Notes: generated by a model not told the origin, from the sequence alone. Counted from the first letter of the stretch, positions 24,429 to 37,321 are shown. The stretch is DNA of 64,000 nt from Chloranthus sessilifolius (GCA_021018995.1 CM037596.1:105879416-105943415), one strand, 5' to 3'. Numbers and translations: made by a program.

Positions 24429-27400
24429 TGTTAGAAGTTTTAAAATCTAGACTCGAATCACACAGTCAAAATAACCTTCTAAGAATATGCATATCTTGTA
24501 TTTATTATCGGGTCGCCGCATCAGTGATCTCTTTAATGAAATTGATGATTTCCGCTAAAATATTCGAAATCACATTACCTCTCGTCTTCTCTAAGTTTAG
24601 CCTCTAGATGAAAAGGAGCTAGGGTTAGAGAAAAAGGAGATAATGGTCTTCTTATATAATCACCTCTCTTTTCTAAGCTTTCCTAACCCATCAAGGAAAG
24701 AGAGTGGAGACATATCACTAATATTAGGAACTACTTCCTATTGCCTCGAGATACGTGTGGTCAAAAGTCCAATCCAATTTTTAATGGAAACCTAAAGATG
24801 AGTTAAGGTGTTGATCACAAAAATCTAACAGTCTCCCACTTGGTTTGCACCTTAACTCATCTGAATATAATATATATATATATATTTTTTTTAAAACGAC
24901 TTTCTGGGCTAACAAACTCTGAAAAGCGGATGACCATCCATTTTATATTTTTAAAAATCATTGACCCTCACTACCTCGATGCTTTGTAATAACCACTCAA
25001 ATTCAATAACAATACTAGTAAATGATCATAGCGCACACAGTATTCTAGGCAATCCATTGTCACAAAACTAGCATCATTAATAGATTTAAGTCTTTACTTA
25101 GTGATATCAGGCAACTTACATATCTGTACAATTCTTATATTTGTCTATGCGTCATACCCCCAAGGATATGTCGTTCCTGATACATTACTGTTTCCCCGCC
25201 TATAATTATCAGAACGAAGGTTTACCGATGTGGTGCCTAATCATATCTAATCCAAGCAAAATTCATGCATAACGAGGTACAACCTCACCATCTTGTAATG
25301 TGATAAAATCCTCATGCAGATGGATAAAATATAATCACATATACTCTCAATGGCACGTGCACAAAATTAAAATATATGTTGCATCAACAATAAAATAAAC
25401 TAACCAATATCAGATAGACAACTGCCACTAAAATTGTGCAGTCAAACCTGATTCGATATGAACATCACAATTCTAATATTCGTTATAATTGTCAACAACT
25501 ACAAGATCCCACTAATTTAACAATTCCCTAAAATCAGTAAGTTTTCGACAAGAATAGCTTAATCCTAACCGCATTAACTATCCATAAATTTTAAATGTAT
25601 CACGTCCATAAAAACTAATATCAACCAAAAATCATTAAATTTCTCTGAAAATTTAATTACAATAATAAGGTTCGATTATCAATTTTTGTATTCCAACTTT
25701 TATCTATATCAACTCCAAATTGGAAACATTAATATTTTCAAAATATGTTATTGAGTGTTACATTTTAATCACATCTGTAGTTATTTAATTTGTGACTCAC
25801 TTATCGATGCATAAATCAACATCGTCATCCTTTAAATTTTCTCATTTATCATATTATAAAATCACTAGTCACACGCTAAGTCAAAAAATAAAAAAAAATT
25901 CGATGCTCAATACTATTAAAATTTTAAAAAAATGGTAGACAGAATTATAACTGTACTAATAGTGACCATATACCACCAGATAATACTAAGAAAATATGTC
26001 ACTATACTTCTACAATATATCAAATATTTTGATCATATATCACTAATTATTCTCTGTGAAATACGTTATGATCATATGTCTAATAAATCTATAATCATAT
26101 GTTACATATCGTCTTTGAGAATTGTTGCATGGCTATATGTCACTAACTAACCTCCAATGACTTAACTCGAACTTAGAGTCAAATTCGAATTAAATAGAGT
26201 AGAAATCATGTGCAAACATTCACTCTATGAGACAACCCGGTCACATCATTTCAGCATCACCTTTGGCCAGAAACTTCGATATGCAATTTGCTTCCTAAGA
26301 TCGTGTTTGAGAAAAGACGCATAGACCTAATCACTTGTGCCATATGTTTGATCCAGACACTTCATAAGCTTTGGCCAGAAAGATTATCCTTCCCCCCTTA
26401 CTCATTTATGACCATTCTATTCACCCTATTTATATGAAATTTCTAAATCAGCTTTGGCCAGAAATTAGAAACTTCATAGAAACATGCGTCAACCCGATCT
26501 TAATGAGACACAAATATCAAGATCCAAAAGTCACGCAACCTATATAGGTGGTCACCTTTGGGCAGGCTTCGGCCTATTTCAGTTACGTGCTTTCGAACGA
26601 TCATTTTACCGGTCTACCTTTATCCCTAAGGTACGACCTAAATTTCATTCAACCATATCAAGTCTGATTTAAGGTTTCAAAAACTCATTTTCAGATATAT
26701 GCACATCTTGCTAACTAATCTACTTTTGAAAAATAAATCAATGTCACACATTATAATTGATGAACAAATTAATCAAAATCAAACAATTATAAGATACATA
26801 TGTATTAAGTGAACAAATTATCTATAATCATCGAATTATGATTATGTAGGCATGTATATCACATCTAGTCAACATCGATAATAAAGCATTGAAAAACATA
26901 CATGATATTTACCTTGGATCGAATATAATATGTTGAGAACAATCAAACAAAAATAAATCTCATTTATAAAAATCACGGTACTAGGAAAGATCATCATCGT
27001 TGGACAGAAAAATCCTCCCAAGTAGCCAAATCTAACTCATGTGGTGGGTAAGTGTCAAAATTAATAATTATGAATAACATTATGTAAGTACCAGTATTGG
27101 TGCTAAAGCACAACCTTCAATACCTAATCCTATATTTTCTCACAAAACTCAATTTAAAATAAAAGCACTCAAATACACAATAATCATTGATTAAAAATTA
27201 TCAAAAATACATCAGGTCATGAAAAAGTCATAAAAAAGAACTCATTTTAAAAAATAAACCTAAAAAATAGATCCGAAATATTCGAGAAAATCAAAATCCA
27301 TATATAATGTTCAAAAATCAGACCTATAAATAGCTCAGAAATGACTCGAAGAGAATAAAAAATAATACGGGTCAAAATGGATCATAAGGCAAACGGATAG

Positions 27401-28739
27401 TGTCTAACGGACTAAATCGGGTTATGAATCATGGTCCGGTTATTGACTGGGCCGAGTCACAATTCAAGTCTGATATAGGCCTTAATATGGGTCTATGGGT
27501 CGGATCAGGTATGAGGACGGGGCAATTTGGGTCGAACCGAGTTAGGTAATCAAGTTATGGAGAGTTGGGAAGCACCAACTTTGGTGCTCTAACTTTATAT
27601 ACAATAAAAGATCAACTTTATTTGAAAGGGAAAGAACCAACCTTTTTAAGAAACGTCTCCTAAAAAAAGGTTATCATCCGCTTCATAATTTTTGAAATCT
27701 AATAAGGCCCGTGACACCTCCTTAATCCTTAATTATATACACACCGCCCCATTAAGGAGTGCGTGGAGTCCATACAGGACTCAATTATTATTACAAGTTT
27801 CCTCCTTTTTCTTTTTTTTAAATTATTTTTTATTTTTTTAACACTTTACGGATGAAAAGGATCAAAGAAAATGGGGAAAGACGACCTTGTACTCATCCCA
27901 ATCTACAAATTCAGGATTTTAAGGTTTCAGGTCCTTCTTAGGAAAGGCTCTTACCCACCATATACTGGTTCTATTATTTATAATAGAATCATATGTTGAT
28001 TCTATTATTTATAATAGATCTCATGGAGAATCACATAAACAACAAATCTTCCAAGGCAGGCCTCAAGTCTCTCCATCCACGACTAATCCTTCAACGATAT
28101 ATATGCACAACATACTAATAAACGTACGAAGAGCAACGTGAATTATAGATCAATTTTGGGCAAAAGCCAATAAATATTTCCCTCTTTTCCTTTTGTTTTA
28201 TAAAAATCTTGATGAACCCGAACAAATAATCTTGAAAATTATATTGAATAAAGACTATTTAGATTATATCTCTATACGCGAGTATAAATAAATTTCAAAG
28301 AAATTTGATCGAGTTATCGAGCCACCATAGCTCTGATACCAATTATTAGAAGTTTTACGATCTAGGCTCGAATCACACGATCAAAATATACCTTGTAAGA
28401 ACATGCATACCTTTTATTTATTATAAGGTCGCCGCATTAGTGATCTCCTTAATGAAATTGATGATCACCACCAAAGAATTCGAGACCACGTTACCTCTCG
28501 TCTTCTCTAAGTTTACCCTCTAAATAAGAAGAGAGCTAGGGTTAGAGGAAGAGGGGACGGTGGTCTCCTTATATAACCACCTCTCTTTCCTAACCTATCA
28601 AGGAAAGAGAGTAGAGACATATCATTTATATTAAGAAATTACTTCCTATCGTCTCGAGCTATGTGTGGTCAAAGGTCTAACCCAGTTTTTTAATGGAAAC
28701 CCAAATATGAGTTAAGGTGTTAACCACAAAAATCTAACA
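24429..28739 (-). mobile_element. Old LTR element without recognisable coding region (fossil)
   Basis: Two related terminal repeats, 24429-24830 and 28344-28739 (about 400 bp, clearly diverged), flank a 3.5-kb interior. Reading the minus strand, TGGTATCAGAGC next to the right repeat is the tRNA-Met-type primer-binding site, and AAGTGGGAGACTG next to the left repeat is the polypurine tract typical of Copia-type elements. I find no gag, protease, integrase or reverse transcriptase. It is an old, non-autonomous (LARD-like) copy, broken for transposition. The interior is AT-rich, with GCTTTGGCCAGAAA recurring at 26263, 26360 and 26452. Confidence 0.85.
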
Positions 28740-28842
28740 AGTGGGACCATGGTCCCAATGCCAGTACCTCTCCCTCTCCGAAGCCTAGTGTTACATAAAT
28801 TTGAGACTGATAAGCATGTCCGCTTAACGCTATATAAAAAAA

Positions 28843-29116
28843 TAGGGATAATTAGATAAATAAGCCTCAAAAACAAACTTTTTAGCAAAAAAGACCCGAC
28901 TTCAAATGTTTTAGAAAAATGGAGCTTTCACTGATTTTGGAAATTCAGAAAACCGTGAAAGCACTATTTTTTCTAAAACATTTGTAAAAAAAATATTGCT
29001 TTCATGGTTTGCTAAAGTTTCAAAATCCGTGAAAGTTCCATTTTTCTAAATGTTTGAAGTCGGGTCTTTTTTGCTAAAAAGTTTGTATTTGAGGCATTGT
29101 TTTCTAAAGTGCCCCA
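28843..29116. repeat. Foldback element with long arms
   Basis: Left AACAAACTTTTTAGCAAAAA, GACCCGACTTCAAATG and TGGAGCTTTCAC are mirrored at the right by GTGAAAGTTCCA, TTTGAAGTCGGGTC and TTTGCTAAAAAGTTTG. The arms are about 110 bp. Confidence 0.75.
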
Positions 29117-29293
29117 TAAAATAATATGTTGGTCATGACACAAAATTCTAAGCCTTTGAGATTGGGAAAAATTTCGGATCTTGACAACCACCTACCTTTT
29201 CCTAGAATCATATCACGTTATAGTCTCCACGGTAGATCGAGCTTGAATGGTAACCACATAATTCTTCAGAGCGTCCCTTAATCAAGTTCTATC

Positions 29294-29591
29294 CATAGTG
29301 ACAAATTCGTTTTCAGCAACATTTCGGATAAATTTCAAGAAAAATTCGAAAAGTTTCGAGAAAATTTTGGGGAGTACAAAAAATATTAAATATAAATTAT
29401 ATTTAAACTTTATAATTTTTTATTTATTATTTAAAAAATAAAAAAAATTAGAAAAGATTTATTAATTTCGGTAAAATTTTATTAATTTCGCCGAAATTAA
29501 TAAAATTTCAGTGATTTCGGAGAAATCATCGAAATTTCGTCGAAAGTTTCGCCCGTCCCTTATTTCGGCAAATTTCGGAGAAATCACTGTC
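29294..29591. mobile_element. CATAGTGAC-family hAT-like MITE with perfect 8-bp TSD
   Basis: It starts CATAGTGACAAATTCG and ends GGAGAAATCACTGTC, flanked by GTTCTATC on both sides exactly (29286-29293, 29592-29599). Members are also at 61084-61336 and, split by later insertions, 53768-60935. Confidence 0.8.
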
Positions 29592-29829
29592 GTTCTATCA
29601 ATCTCCAAATTCAACCTATGATAACCCTGACATAGAAGTTATAAGTGTATGGGTTGATCAAACTCATCTTCTTTTGTTTGAATTTCCCCGGATCAGAGAC
29701 CACCCAGATTCCACCTTTTAACCCACTCACAGTTAATTGAGATGGTAAAATGGTCAACTACTTATTAACGTTAACTACTGTTTCAGTCAAAACTATTAAG
29801 TCCCAAGTCTTATATTCACAGATATTTTT

Positions 29830-30191
29830 AGGGAGTGACAACCATTCGTCGGGGTTCAGCAATAATTCGGTGAGGATAAAATTGGAAAAAAAATCGGCAA
29901 ATCCGGGGAAATATGTGGAGATAAAAACGGGAAGAAAATAATATATATAAGATTTAAAAGTAAAACTTCTTTTTTAAATATAGAAAATAAAAAAATTTCT
30001 GAAATTTTCGAGAATTATCTGAGAATAATTCACAAATTATTCGGGAATAATAAAAAATTATTCGTAAATTTTTAAAAACACATAATTTTTTGAAAAAATT
30101 GTGAATAATACAGGATTAATTAGTAGAACCTTAAATTCGTGAATTATTCGCTATTTTTTCAAAAATTCAACAATTTTTTGTGACTATGGTA
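29830..30191. mobile_element. MITE-like element, AGTGACAACC...GTGACTATGG
   Basis: AGTGACAACCATTCG at the left and TTTTTTGTGACTATGG at the right, with GAATTATTCG-type words between. Probably a diverged cousin of the CATAGTGAC family. The target duplication is not clear. Confidence 0.4.
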
Positions 30192-30320
30192 CAAGGATCA
30201 AAATGTTCAATTTCGGACATGACCAAAATCAAAATTTGAAATTTCGGTCGAAATTCAAAATTTTGGCCGAAATTTTCCCCCATACTAAAAATCACAAAAT
30301 TTTGGATTTCAGTTTCAAGC
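30192..30320. mobile_element. CAAGGATC-family MITE, left part only
   Basis: CAAGGATCAAAATGTTCAAT and interior GGTCGAAATTC words. The right terminal repeat is absent. Confidence 0.5.
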
Positions 30321-30655
30321 AACTTGCACTTGAAAATTGTGTTATTGCACCTTATTTAAAAAAATATATAATTTTTAAATTTTGTGCCAGAAACACCATC
30401 AAACTGTCCAATTTGAAGATTATGATATAAAGATATTTGGTTCAAAAGCTTGGCATCAAATACAATCTCTACTATAGGATTCAGCATTGTCACTATTAAA
30501 TCAGATGATACGCTTTAACTATCGTAAATTATATGATAGCGACCATGTTTCATGTCAATCTTTGGTACCAGACATATTTACATCATGGCCTTAAACCAGA
30601 GGGCTTAAATTGTGTTGCCACGCGACACAAGTACCAAAAATATGAAGGGTACCAC
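30321..30655. other. Fragment resembling the interior of the MULE-like family
   Basis: ACCATCAAACTGTCCAATTTG...GATTATGATATAAAGATAT echoes the interior of the elements at 7798 and 9869. Ends not found. Confidence 0.35.
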
Positions 30656-31185
30656 TGTTCCCGCCTACATCATTATTGAAAGCGCCTATGCCTAAAACTC
30701 ATTTAAACTCATTGATTGCTCGGACCGATGGAAATCATTTTTTTACCTCAATGGCTCAATCTTTCATGCAATGGATCTTGAGACCACTTACCATCAAATG
30801 TTCAAATTTTTTATTCCACGTGGCACATATCCCAAACAAATAGCCCTAAAATCACGGTTGGGTGTAATGTATGTTGTATGATTTTAGAGTACCTTTATTT
30901 CCACCTATAGATTCTTTCCATTCACCCTCATAAGTGGGTGGATGGAAAGAATCTGTGGGTGAAAATAAAGATCCTCATGATATTAGGGCTACTTTTTGTG
31001 ATCGGTGCCACATGGAAGAAAAAATTGGTCGTTTGATGGTATGCTCATGGTCTCATGATCCATTGTGCTGAAGATTGAGGTAAAAACCGATCTCCATCGT
31101 TCGCTTCCAACGGTCATTAGGTTTCAAAAGGTTCCAGACGTAGGCCCTTTCAGTAAATCGGTAAGTGCAAACAGAGGTATCCAAA
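30656..31185. mobile_element. Foldback MITE, ACGATGGAGATC family, with inner hairpin insert
   Basis: Ends GGGTACCACTGTTCCCGCC...GTGCAAACAGAGGTATCC. Halves are inverted: GATCTTGAGACCACTTACC on the left, CATGGTCTCATGATCC on the right. A separate hairpin sits at the centre (30888-30974). Confidence 0.7.
30888..30974. repeat. Hairpin nested at the centre of a foldback MITE
   Basis: TATAGATTCTTTCCATTCAC and GTGGATGGAAAGAATCTGTG form arms of about 38 bp around TCATAA. Confidence 0.8.
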
Positions 31186-31245
31186 TTCCAAACATGAAGT
31201 TTTTCTTTGAAAGAGTTATTCTACAGTGGGTCTTGGGTGGACACC

Positions 31246-31340
31246 GCAGTCCACATATCTCTGTAACTACCTGACGTGCACAGACTTCTAATGCATGGAA
31301 ATTCGTGCACATCATGCAATCACACAAATATATGGACTGC
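31246..31340. repeat. Hairpin MITE, GCACGGACTT family, full copy
   Basis: Left GCAGTCCACATATCTCTGT and GACGTGCACAGACTT are mirrored by AAATTCGTGCACATC and ACAAATATATGGACTGC around ATGCAT. Confidence 0.75.
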
Positions 31341-31524
31341 TTTACCACTCATTATGAGTGAGCGGTAAAGGGTCCAAGAGCACAATTGTCTAAGAGCACA
31401 ATTTTTAGGTGCAAGTAGTCACTCCCTTATAATATTTGGTCTGTACACCAACTTTCACATTTGTCTATGTATACCTAAAACCAACTCTATTCCTATGTTT
31501 AGCCGCATGAAAAATGATTGAAAC

Positions 31525-31822
31525 CAAAGGTAACAAAATCAATATCGAACTCGGGTATCAGTCCAAGGAGGACCGATACGAATCGATCAATTTGTATCAG
31601 TTGATACCAATACGTATCGGCCCCTTTAAAAAAAAAAAAAAAATCCTAAGTCTCGATTCAATCCGATGTGTATCGGCTGATACCCGATACGTATCAGCCG
31701 ATACGGGCCCTTATCGGCCGATACTAATATCGAGTTATAGGACTGATACATATCGGAACCAATACGTATCGGTTTGCCGAGATACTGATACGTATCGATA
31801 TCGATCGATTTTTTATACCATG
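31525..31822. mobile_element. GATACGTATC-family hAT-like MITE with perfect 8-bp TSD
   Basis: It starts CAAAGGTAACAAAATC and ends TTTTTTATACCATG. ATTGAAAC flanks both sides exactly (31517-31524, 31823-31830). The interior has at least eight GATACGTATC-like palindromes. Confidence 0.85.
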
Positions 31823-32519
31823 ATTGAAACTTTCTATTCGGTAAATAGGGGCACGAAATAATAATTTGTTATATTTATTTTTTTACTTCTTTTTTTCGTC
31901 AGAAGACAAAAGATTCTGACTAAGATCTTTGTCTAATCATAATGGTCCCAACCATGGATTTTAAAACCGACATACATATAAGCCGGTGCCAAATGTCAGA
32001 CATATCGGATACGTAATAATAATCCTTACTGCTATATAAAAGCACGAATAAGCCCTAATTTCTCTCAATATTGTGTTTTCATAGTTTAGGTATAAAATAC
32101 TCCTCTATACCATATTAACTCCTAAAATATTCTATATACCCTTAATTTTTCTAAATTAAGTATAACTTTAGATTGTCAATCAAAACAAATTTTTTTATTA
32201 AATACAAATTTCTCCTAAATTAAAGGATCTCGGTGAATTTTACTATTTATAAAATTACAAAAGCCGTTTTATTTTTACACTTTTTTATTTTCAAGAATTA
32301 TTTTCACACTTTTTAAAGTACTAAAAGCGCCCTTTTTTATTTCAAAAATATACTTTTTCCTTCTCTCTCAAAAATAAAAACTTTCCTATTTTTTATCTTT
32401 AAAACTTTCCAATTTTTTCTCCTTCTACAACACATTTCTCACCACGCCTCTTCTCTTTATAACAACGACTAATTTTCTTTTATTAAATCACAATTCTCAG
32501 CCCCTTTCTTTATGAATAC
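31823..32519. other. AT-rich filler with a MITE fragment
   Basis: Bases 31953-32020 (CATGGATTTTAAAACCGAC...CAGACATATCGGATACG) look like one end of the family at 63595. The rest is homopolymer-rich without features. Confidence 0.35.
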
Positions 32520-32880
32520 TGCTACGGTCGGGTTAAGTAATCATAAATATCCGACCCAACCGAACCCCGATGGTGTACTCAAGCCAATCCGACCCAAAAA
32601 CTTGACCCAACCCCGTAAAATACTCTTAATTTTTAGGAATAACTTTAGTAACACCCACGGAATCTTGTTGGGCACCGATACCAAAAATCGTTGACTACTT
32701 TGAATGAGATGATGAAGGTTGTTTTTTGCCCCAATCTTAGATACAAGGAATCTTGAGATCATAAGGTCAATTTTTTAATCCACGTGCCACATATATAAAA
32801 AAATGGCCCTAGAATCTCAAGTTAACTCGACCTAACTCAACCCAACCTGATACCTGATACCTCATCTTACTCCAATTGTG
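32520..32880. other. Mosaic of MITE fragments
   Basis: GACCCAACCGAACCCCG and AACTCAACCCAACCTG (hAT-like GGGTTGGG family) surround a piece of the foldback family (TTGACTACTTTGAATGAGACG). Confidence 0.35.
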
Positions 32881-33369
32881 AGAATTTGATGGCCAATGCT
32901 TGAAAGTCCGTGCACGTCACACAGTTACACTGATATGTGGATTGATTTACCGCCCATGATGAGTAGACATCTATTATAGACTAATTCTTTGAAACAACTA
33001 TCTCTCATCAAAAATCATTTCGCTTCAAATTGGTCAATATAAATTGATTACAGCTTAAAAGTTTCGATCACCGATTAGTTCTATGATATATTAAATGATC
33101 AACAAGAATGTACTATACATTAAAAATACTAAAATTATAATAACTTCAATTCATTTGCAAAGTTCCTTCAAAATTTATAGATCGTTAATTTATTCTTTAT
33201 TTACATATTAATATTAAATTTCAATCATAGAATAGCAAATATTTTATCTTTTAGTAATACATTTAACAAAAAGTTAAAAACATTTAATAAAGTGAAATAA
33301 TAAATAACTTCAAGATTGATTTAATAAAATAATAAAACTTGTGAGTCAAAAGTGATCCGCGAACCACAT

Positions 33370-33625
33370 ACGATGTATGTTGTGATCATGTTCATATTTT
33401 GGGATGTGTGCCATATGGATCAAAATATGACTGTCTGATGGTAGAACGATAATTCCAAGTTCTATTATATTAAAAATCAATATCTATTGTCTCGAATATT
33501 GTGACGAAAAACGATCTCCACTATCAAGTCAAAGCAGTCAACGATTTAATCACATGAAATCCGAGTTGAATCAGACGATGGAAATTTTTTTCATCCAAAT
33601 CTTCAACATAATAGAACTTGGGATC
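33370..33625. mobile_element. Foldback MITE fragments, ACGATGGAGATC family
   Basis: ATTCCAAGTTCTATTATATT and GATCTCCACTATCAAGTC, then a new left half AATCAGACGATGGAAATTTT...ACTTGGGATCACTGG. Confidence 0.5.
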
Positions 33626-33838
33626 ACTGGTCTACCATCAAACAATCATAGTTTGATCCATAATATGAACATAATCATGGGCGTGCATCAAATATGATTC
33701 ACAGATCACTTTTTGAGAGGTTTGTCACATGGAATCAAATCTTGTGGTATAATAGTAGGGCTATGATTTCAAGATTTATTTCGTCTCACATTAAGATAAA
33801 AAAATTATTATTTTTAGAATTATCTGTAATGCTTATAA

Positions 33839-34185
33839 AAATATTTAAACAAAAGCATATATATATATATATAATAACTTTACAAATTAACACTTGTGTT
33901 GGAAGTGCACTTTTCCTATACTACTATTAAAAACTAAAATATGAGTTAGAAGGTTTCGGTCAATTTAACACTTTCGTTTTTTAAATATCGCAAACTAACC
34001 TTAGCTACCCCTAAATCACCTTATCTACCCTTTATATTTAAAATTTATCTAATTTATTATGAGAACCATCACAAAAATCAAACTCTTATTTATAAAAATA
34101 TGACTTTTTTTAATCATACGATTCAGGATATCTCTAGGTCAATTCACCTTTGGGTGGAGTTTTTACAACCCTTTTTCAGTACAAT
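33839..34185. other. AT-rich filler, nothing recognised
   Basis: A short TA run lies at 33858-33873. No gene or repeat boundary was seen. Confidence 0.35.
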
Positions 34186-34640
34186 TGATTGTTCTTAAAT
34201 CAGACAATAAAGATCATTTTATGTTACAATATTTTGAATAACACCCACTTAGATTTTAAGGGCGTCCTAGCCAAAAATACAATGGATTGCTTTGAATCTG
34301 ATGATAAAAATTGTTTTCATCCCAATCTTCAACATAATGGTCTTGAGATCATGGTTGTATCAATAGTTAATCTTTTATTCCACATGGTTGACATAACTGA
34401 TTACAATAAGCGTTCGAAAATTAAGTTTTAATCGTGCCACATAGATTCGATAACTTATGTGTGCCATGTGGAACCAAAAATTGCCCATATGATAGTACAC
34501 CAATTTTTTTTATAAATAAAAAAGTTGGACACCATCTGATGGTATACCATTAATATCAAGATCCATTTGTTCAAATCAGTCATTGACTTTTTTACTATGC
34601 TGCCCTTAGAGATCTGGTTGGTGTAGATAGAGTTATCCTT
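34186..34640. mobile_element. Foldback MITE, ACGATGGAGATC family
   Basis: TTGAATCTGATGATAAAAATTG...GGTCTTGAGATCATGG pairs with ATATCAAGATCCATTTG...AATCAGTCATTGAC. Confidence 0.55.
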
Positions 34641-34964
34641 TAAAAGAAAGTTTTGGTATTTTCGGGACTTATGCTAAGTGGAAGCACCATTTAAGCCATT
34701 TAATTAGAAGGTCGTGATCTAAACATCTTTAATGCAAAAGATTGGCATGAAACTTAATTCAAAGCGGTCAATTATTGAATCTGATAATAGCTATTCATTG
34801 TGTAGGATTATATGTAGAGATTTAAATGTAGTCTCTTCATATTTAAATCAACACGTGCAATGCATGTGCACTTTTACTAGTTATAAAAAAATAAAAAATA
34901 AAAAAAACTAACATGTCTGAAAAAAACTATATTAAACACACTATATAATAAAGGGTACGGCTAT

Positions 34965-35400
34965 TCCCACCCTTTTTCGGAGTAAGCACCACACAATATT
35001 TTACAGACGAAAATCATTGACTCACTTGAATCAAACGACGAAGAGATTTTTTTGTGTACCAATCTTCCTTAGGATAGATCTTAAGATCACGGTGCGCCTA
35101 TCAAACGGTCAGATGTTGATTTCATGTGACACACATCCCTAAATGTGAGGGTCAATTACTTTTCCCATAATCTAGGTCACTTTTAAGGACGTGATCATAA
35201 GATTTGAAGGCTATGATCACTTTTAAGGACGTGATCATAGCCTTCAAATCAACATCTGACCCTTTGATAAGTGCGACATGATCATAAGATCTGTTTTTTT
35301 GAAAGATTGAGACAAAACAATCTCCATCGTTTGATTCAAATCAATCAATGATTTTCGTATGTGAAAAACTGCGTAGTTACTCCGAAAATGGTGATAATAG
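34965..35400. mobile_element. Foldback MITE, ACGATGGAGATC family
   Basis: GACTCACTTGAATCAAACGACG and TTAAGATCACGGTGCGCC pair with ACATGATCATAAGATC and CTCCATCGTTTGATTC. An internal short inverted repeat around 35175-35240 repeats GACGTGATCATA. Confidence 0.65.
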
Positions 35401-35894
35401 CCTTACCCTACAACAATATAACAATATAGAGAGGTACATTATTAAATAGTCACTCCCATTGGGAAAACATAAGTGAGAGTGACTATTTGCACATGAGATT
35501 TGCTTCTTTGCAGAGAGTTTAAAAATAATTTTATATTATTGGGACCAATGCAATATTGAATATCATTTAAGCAGTTTGATTTGAAGGCTATGATGTGAAG
35601 ATCTTTTGTATCAGAGATTGGCATGGAACACAATCTATCATATACTTCGACACAGTCAGTTGTTGATTAGATGATAAACTTTGATGGTAGTGAATCAGAT
35701 GATAGAGATTGCATTTGTTGCCCATCTTCTCTACGAATGGTATATACATTATGGCCTTCAAATCAAACAACATAGATGGTATTCCACGTGACTCAAATCT
35801 TAAAATGCCATGTCTTGCTTTTTAAATTGGATGCAATGGCTTCTAATGCGAGTTACAGAGATACCCCACTACAAAAATTGCCGCTATTTAAAAA

Positions 35895-36810
35895 AAAAAG
35901 AAACAAAATATCAAACTCAGTACTGAGTATTGGTTCATAGAGGACTGATACAAATTGGCCGATACTGATGCATATCCGATACTTTTATTATTTAAAAATA
36001 GTAAGTTGCAAGGGTGTTGCATTGTAGTTAACTAATTAAGATCTACATCGGATAGGTGCCCAATGTTTAAATGTGTAAAAGAGACTCCACATGTCATAAG
36101 CTGATTAAATAATAAAAGAAATTAAAATTAAAAAGACAGGCGACAGCGACAGCACCGATAAGCACCCCACCCATGTAATTTGTAATGGGTACCTTAGCGC
36201 CCCCTTATTTACTGAAAGAGCCCCCTTATTTACATAATGAGCCCACTTTGGAGACCCCTTCAAAATCGTCGAATGAGTTGTGTAAGATGATAAAGGTCGA
36301 TTTTCATGAAGATCTTCTACACAATAGATCCGGTAAATTATGAATTAAACATATCACAAATTCCAAAAATTGGCTTTAAAGTCACATTTAAGAGTGATGT
36401 GTGCCATATGATTCAAGAGTGTCATTTTTTGGGAACCTATGATACATTTAATCAAACACTGACTGTCGGATATGTGCCTGATGATCTTAAGATCTATTGT
36501 GTGAAAGATGTGAGTGAAATATGACTTTTATCATCTGATCTTATGTAATCAACAGTGTTAAAGGAGTCTGTGATGTGGGTGCTTTCAATAAACTAGTAGG
36601 CATGAACAGCGGTACCTTATAGTACCAGCTGAATTTATGCTAAAAATCTACAAAAATCAGAAAGTAAGATTTCGTGGGATCTTCCACAGAAAAGCAAGCT
36701 ATTATTTTTGCTTTTTTGGAAAAATATCTATACGAAATGGTTTGTCATGAGAAAGATATGTATCACCGATATGTATCATCAGTATTTGTCGATTTTTTAT
36801 ATCTTGGTCT
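35895..36810. mobile_element. GATACGTATC-family MITE split by a foldback MITE
   Basis: The left piece (AATATCAAACTCAGTACTG...CATATCCGATAC, to about 35985) and the right piece (GTATCACCGATATGTATC...TTTTTTATATCTTGG, about 36755-36810) look like two halves of one element. The foldback element at about 36185-36615 and some filler lie between. Confidence 0.5.
36185..36615. mobile_element. Foldback MITE, ACGATGGAGATC family
   Basis: GGGTACCTTAGCGCCCCC at the left and GGCATGAACAGCGGTACC at the right. GATGATAAAGGTCGATTTTC pairs with GAAATATGACTTTTATCATC. Confidence 0.65.
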
Positions 36811-37032
36811 TAATAATTTTTAATAAATTTTTTATTAACATCGAGAATTATTTATAGCCAAAAGCTGCCACTAAAAGTCACCATCTTTCACTTAAAAACA
36901 GTACTCTAATCTTCTTATGTGAGTGATGCCCTCATCAGTCGGCCAGCGTCGAAGTGAAGGGTTAAAATCTGATGCTTACTTATCAAATAAATAAATAGAT
37001 TTCTTCGAAGACTAAAATGGATCTCCAAGTAC

Positions 37033-37157
37033 CACAAAAAAAAAAAAATTATTAGCGGTAGCTATAAAACACACTATTAATAAAAAATTGTCACTAATAA
37101 TTTTAATTGTTTTTTTGTTACAAAAAACTGTCACTAATAATTTTATTTTTTATAGTG
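37033..37157. mobile_element. Miniature CACTA-like element
   Basis: CACAAAAAAAAA...ATTATTAGCGGTAGC at the left, ACTAATAATTTTATTTTTTATAGTG at the right. The ends approximate the CACTACAAAAAA / TTTTTTGTAGTG termini of plant CACTA elements. Related copies are at 38000 and 41329. Confidence 0.5.
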
Positions 37158-37228
37158 AAAATTTAATTTGAATCTTCCAAAATTTTAAGCTGAGGAGCCA
37201 ATTCACGTGGGTATATATATTAACAAGT

Positions 37229-37230
37229 GC

Positions 37231-37300
<70 letters not shown>
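37229..37300. repeat. (TA)n microsatellite, about 70 bp
   Basis: A pure TA run preceded by GTGCGTATATATA. Confidence 0.95.
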
Positions 37301-37306
<6 letters not shown>

Positions 37307-37321
37307 CATTGATATTATTGT

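Noticed and set aside
28325-28340. tRNA-Met-like sequence (reverse complement of TGGTATCAGAGC)
   Set aside because: It is a 12-base primer-binding site next to an LTR and there is no tRNA cloverleaf around it. The same holds for 17780 and 61868.
31514-31861. 115-codon frame rich in YVSADTG
   Set aside because: It translates the GATACGTATC palindromes of a MITE. Similar frames at 13880-14170 and 14645-14890 have the same cause.
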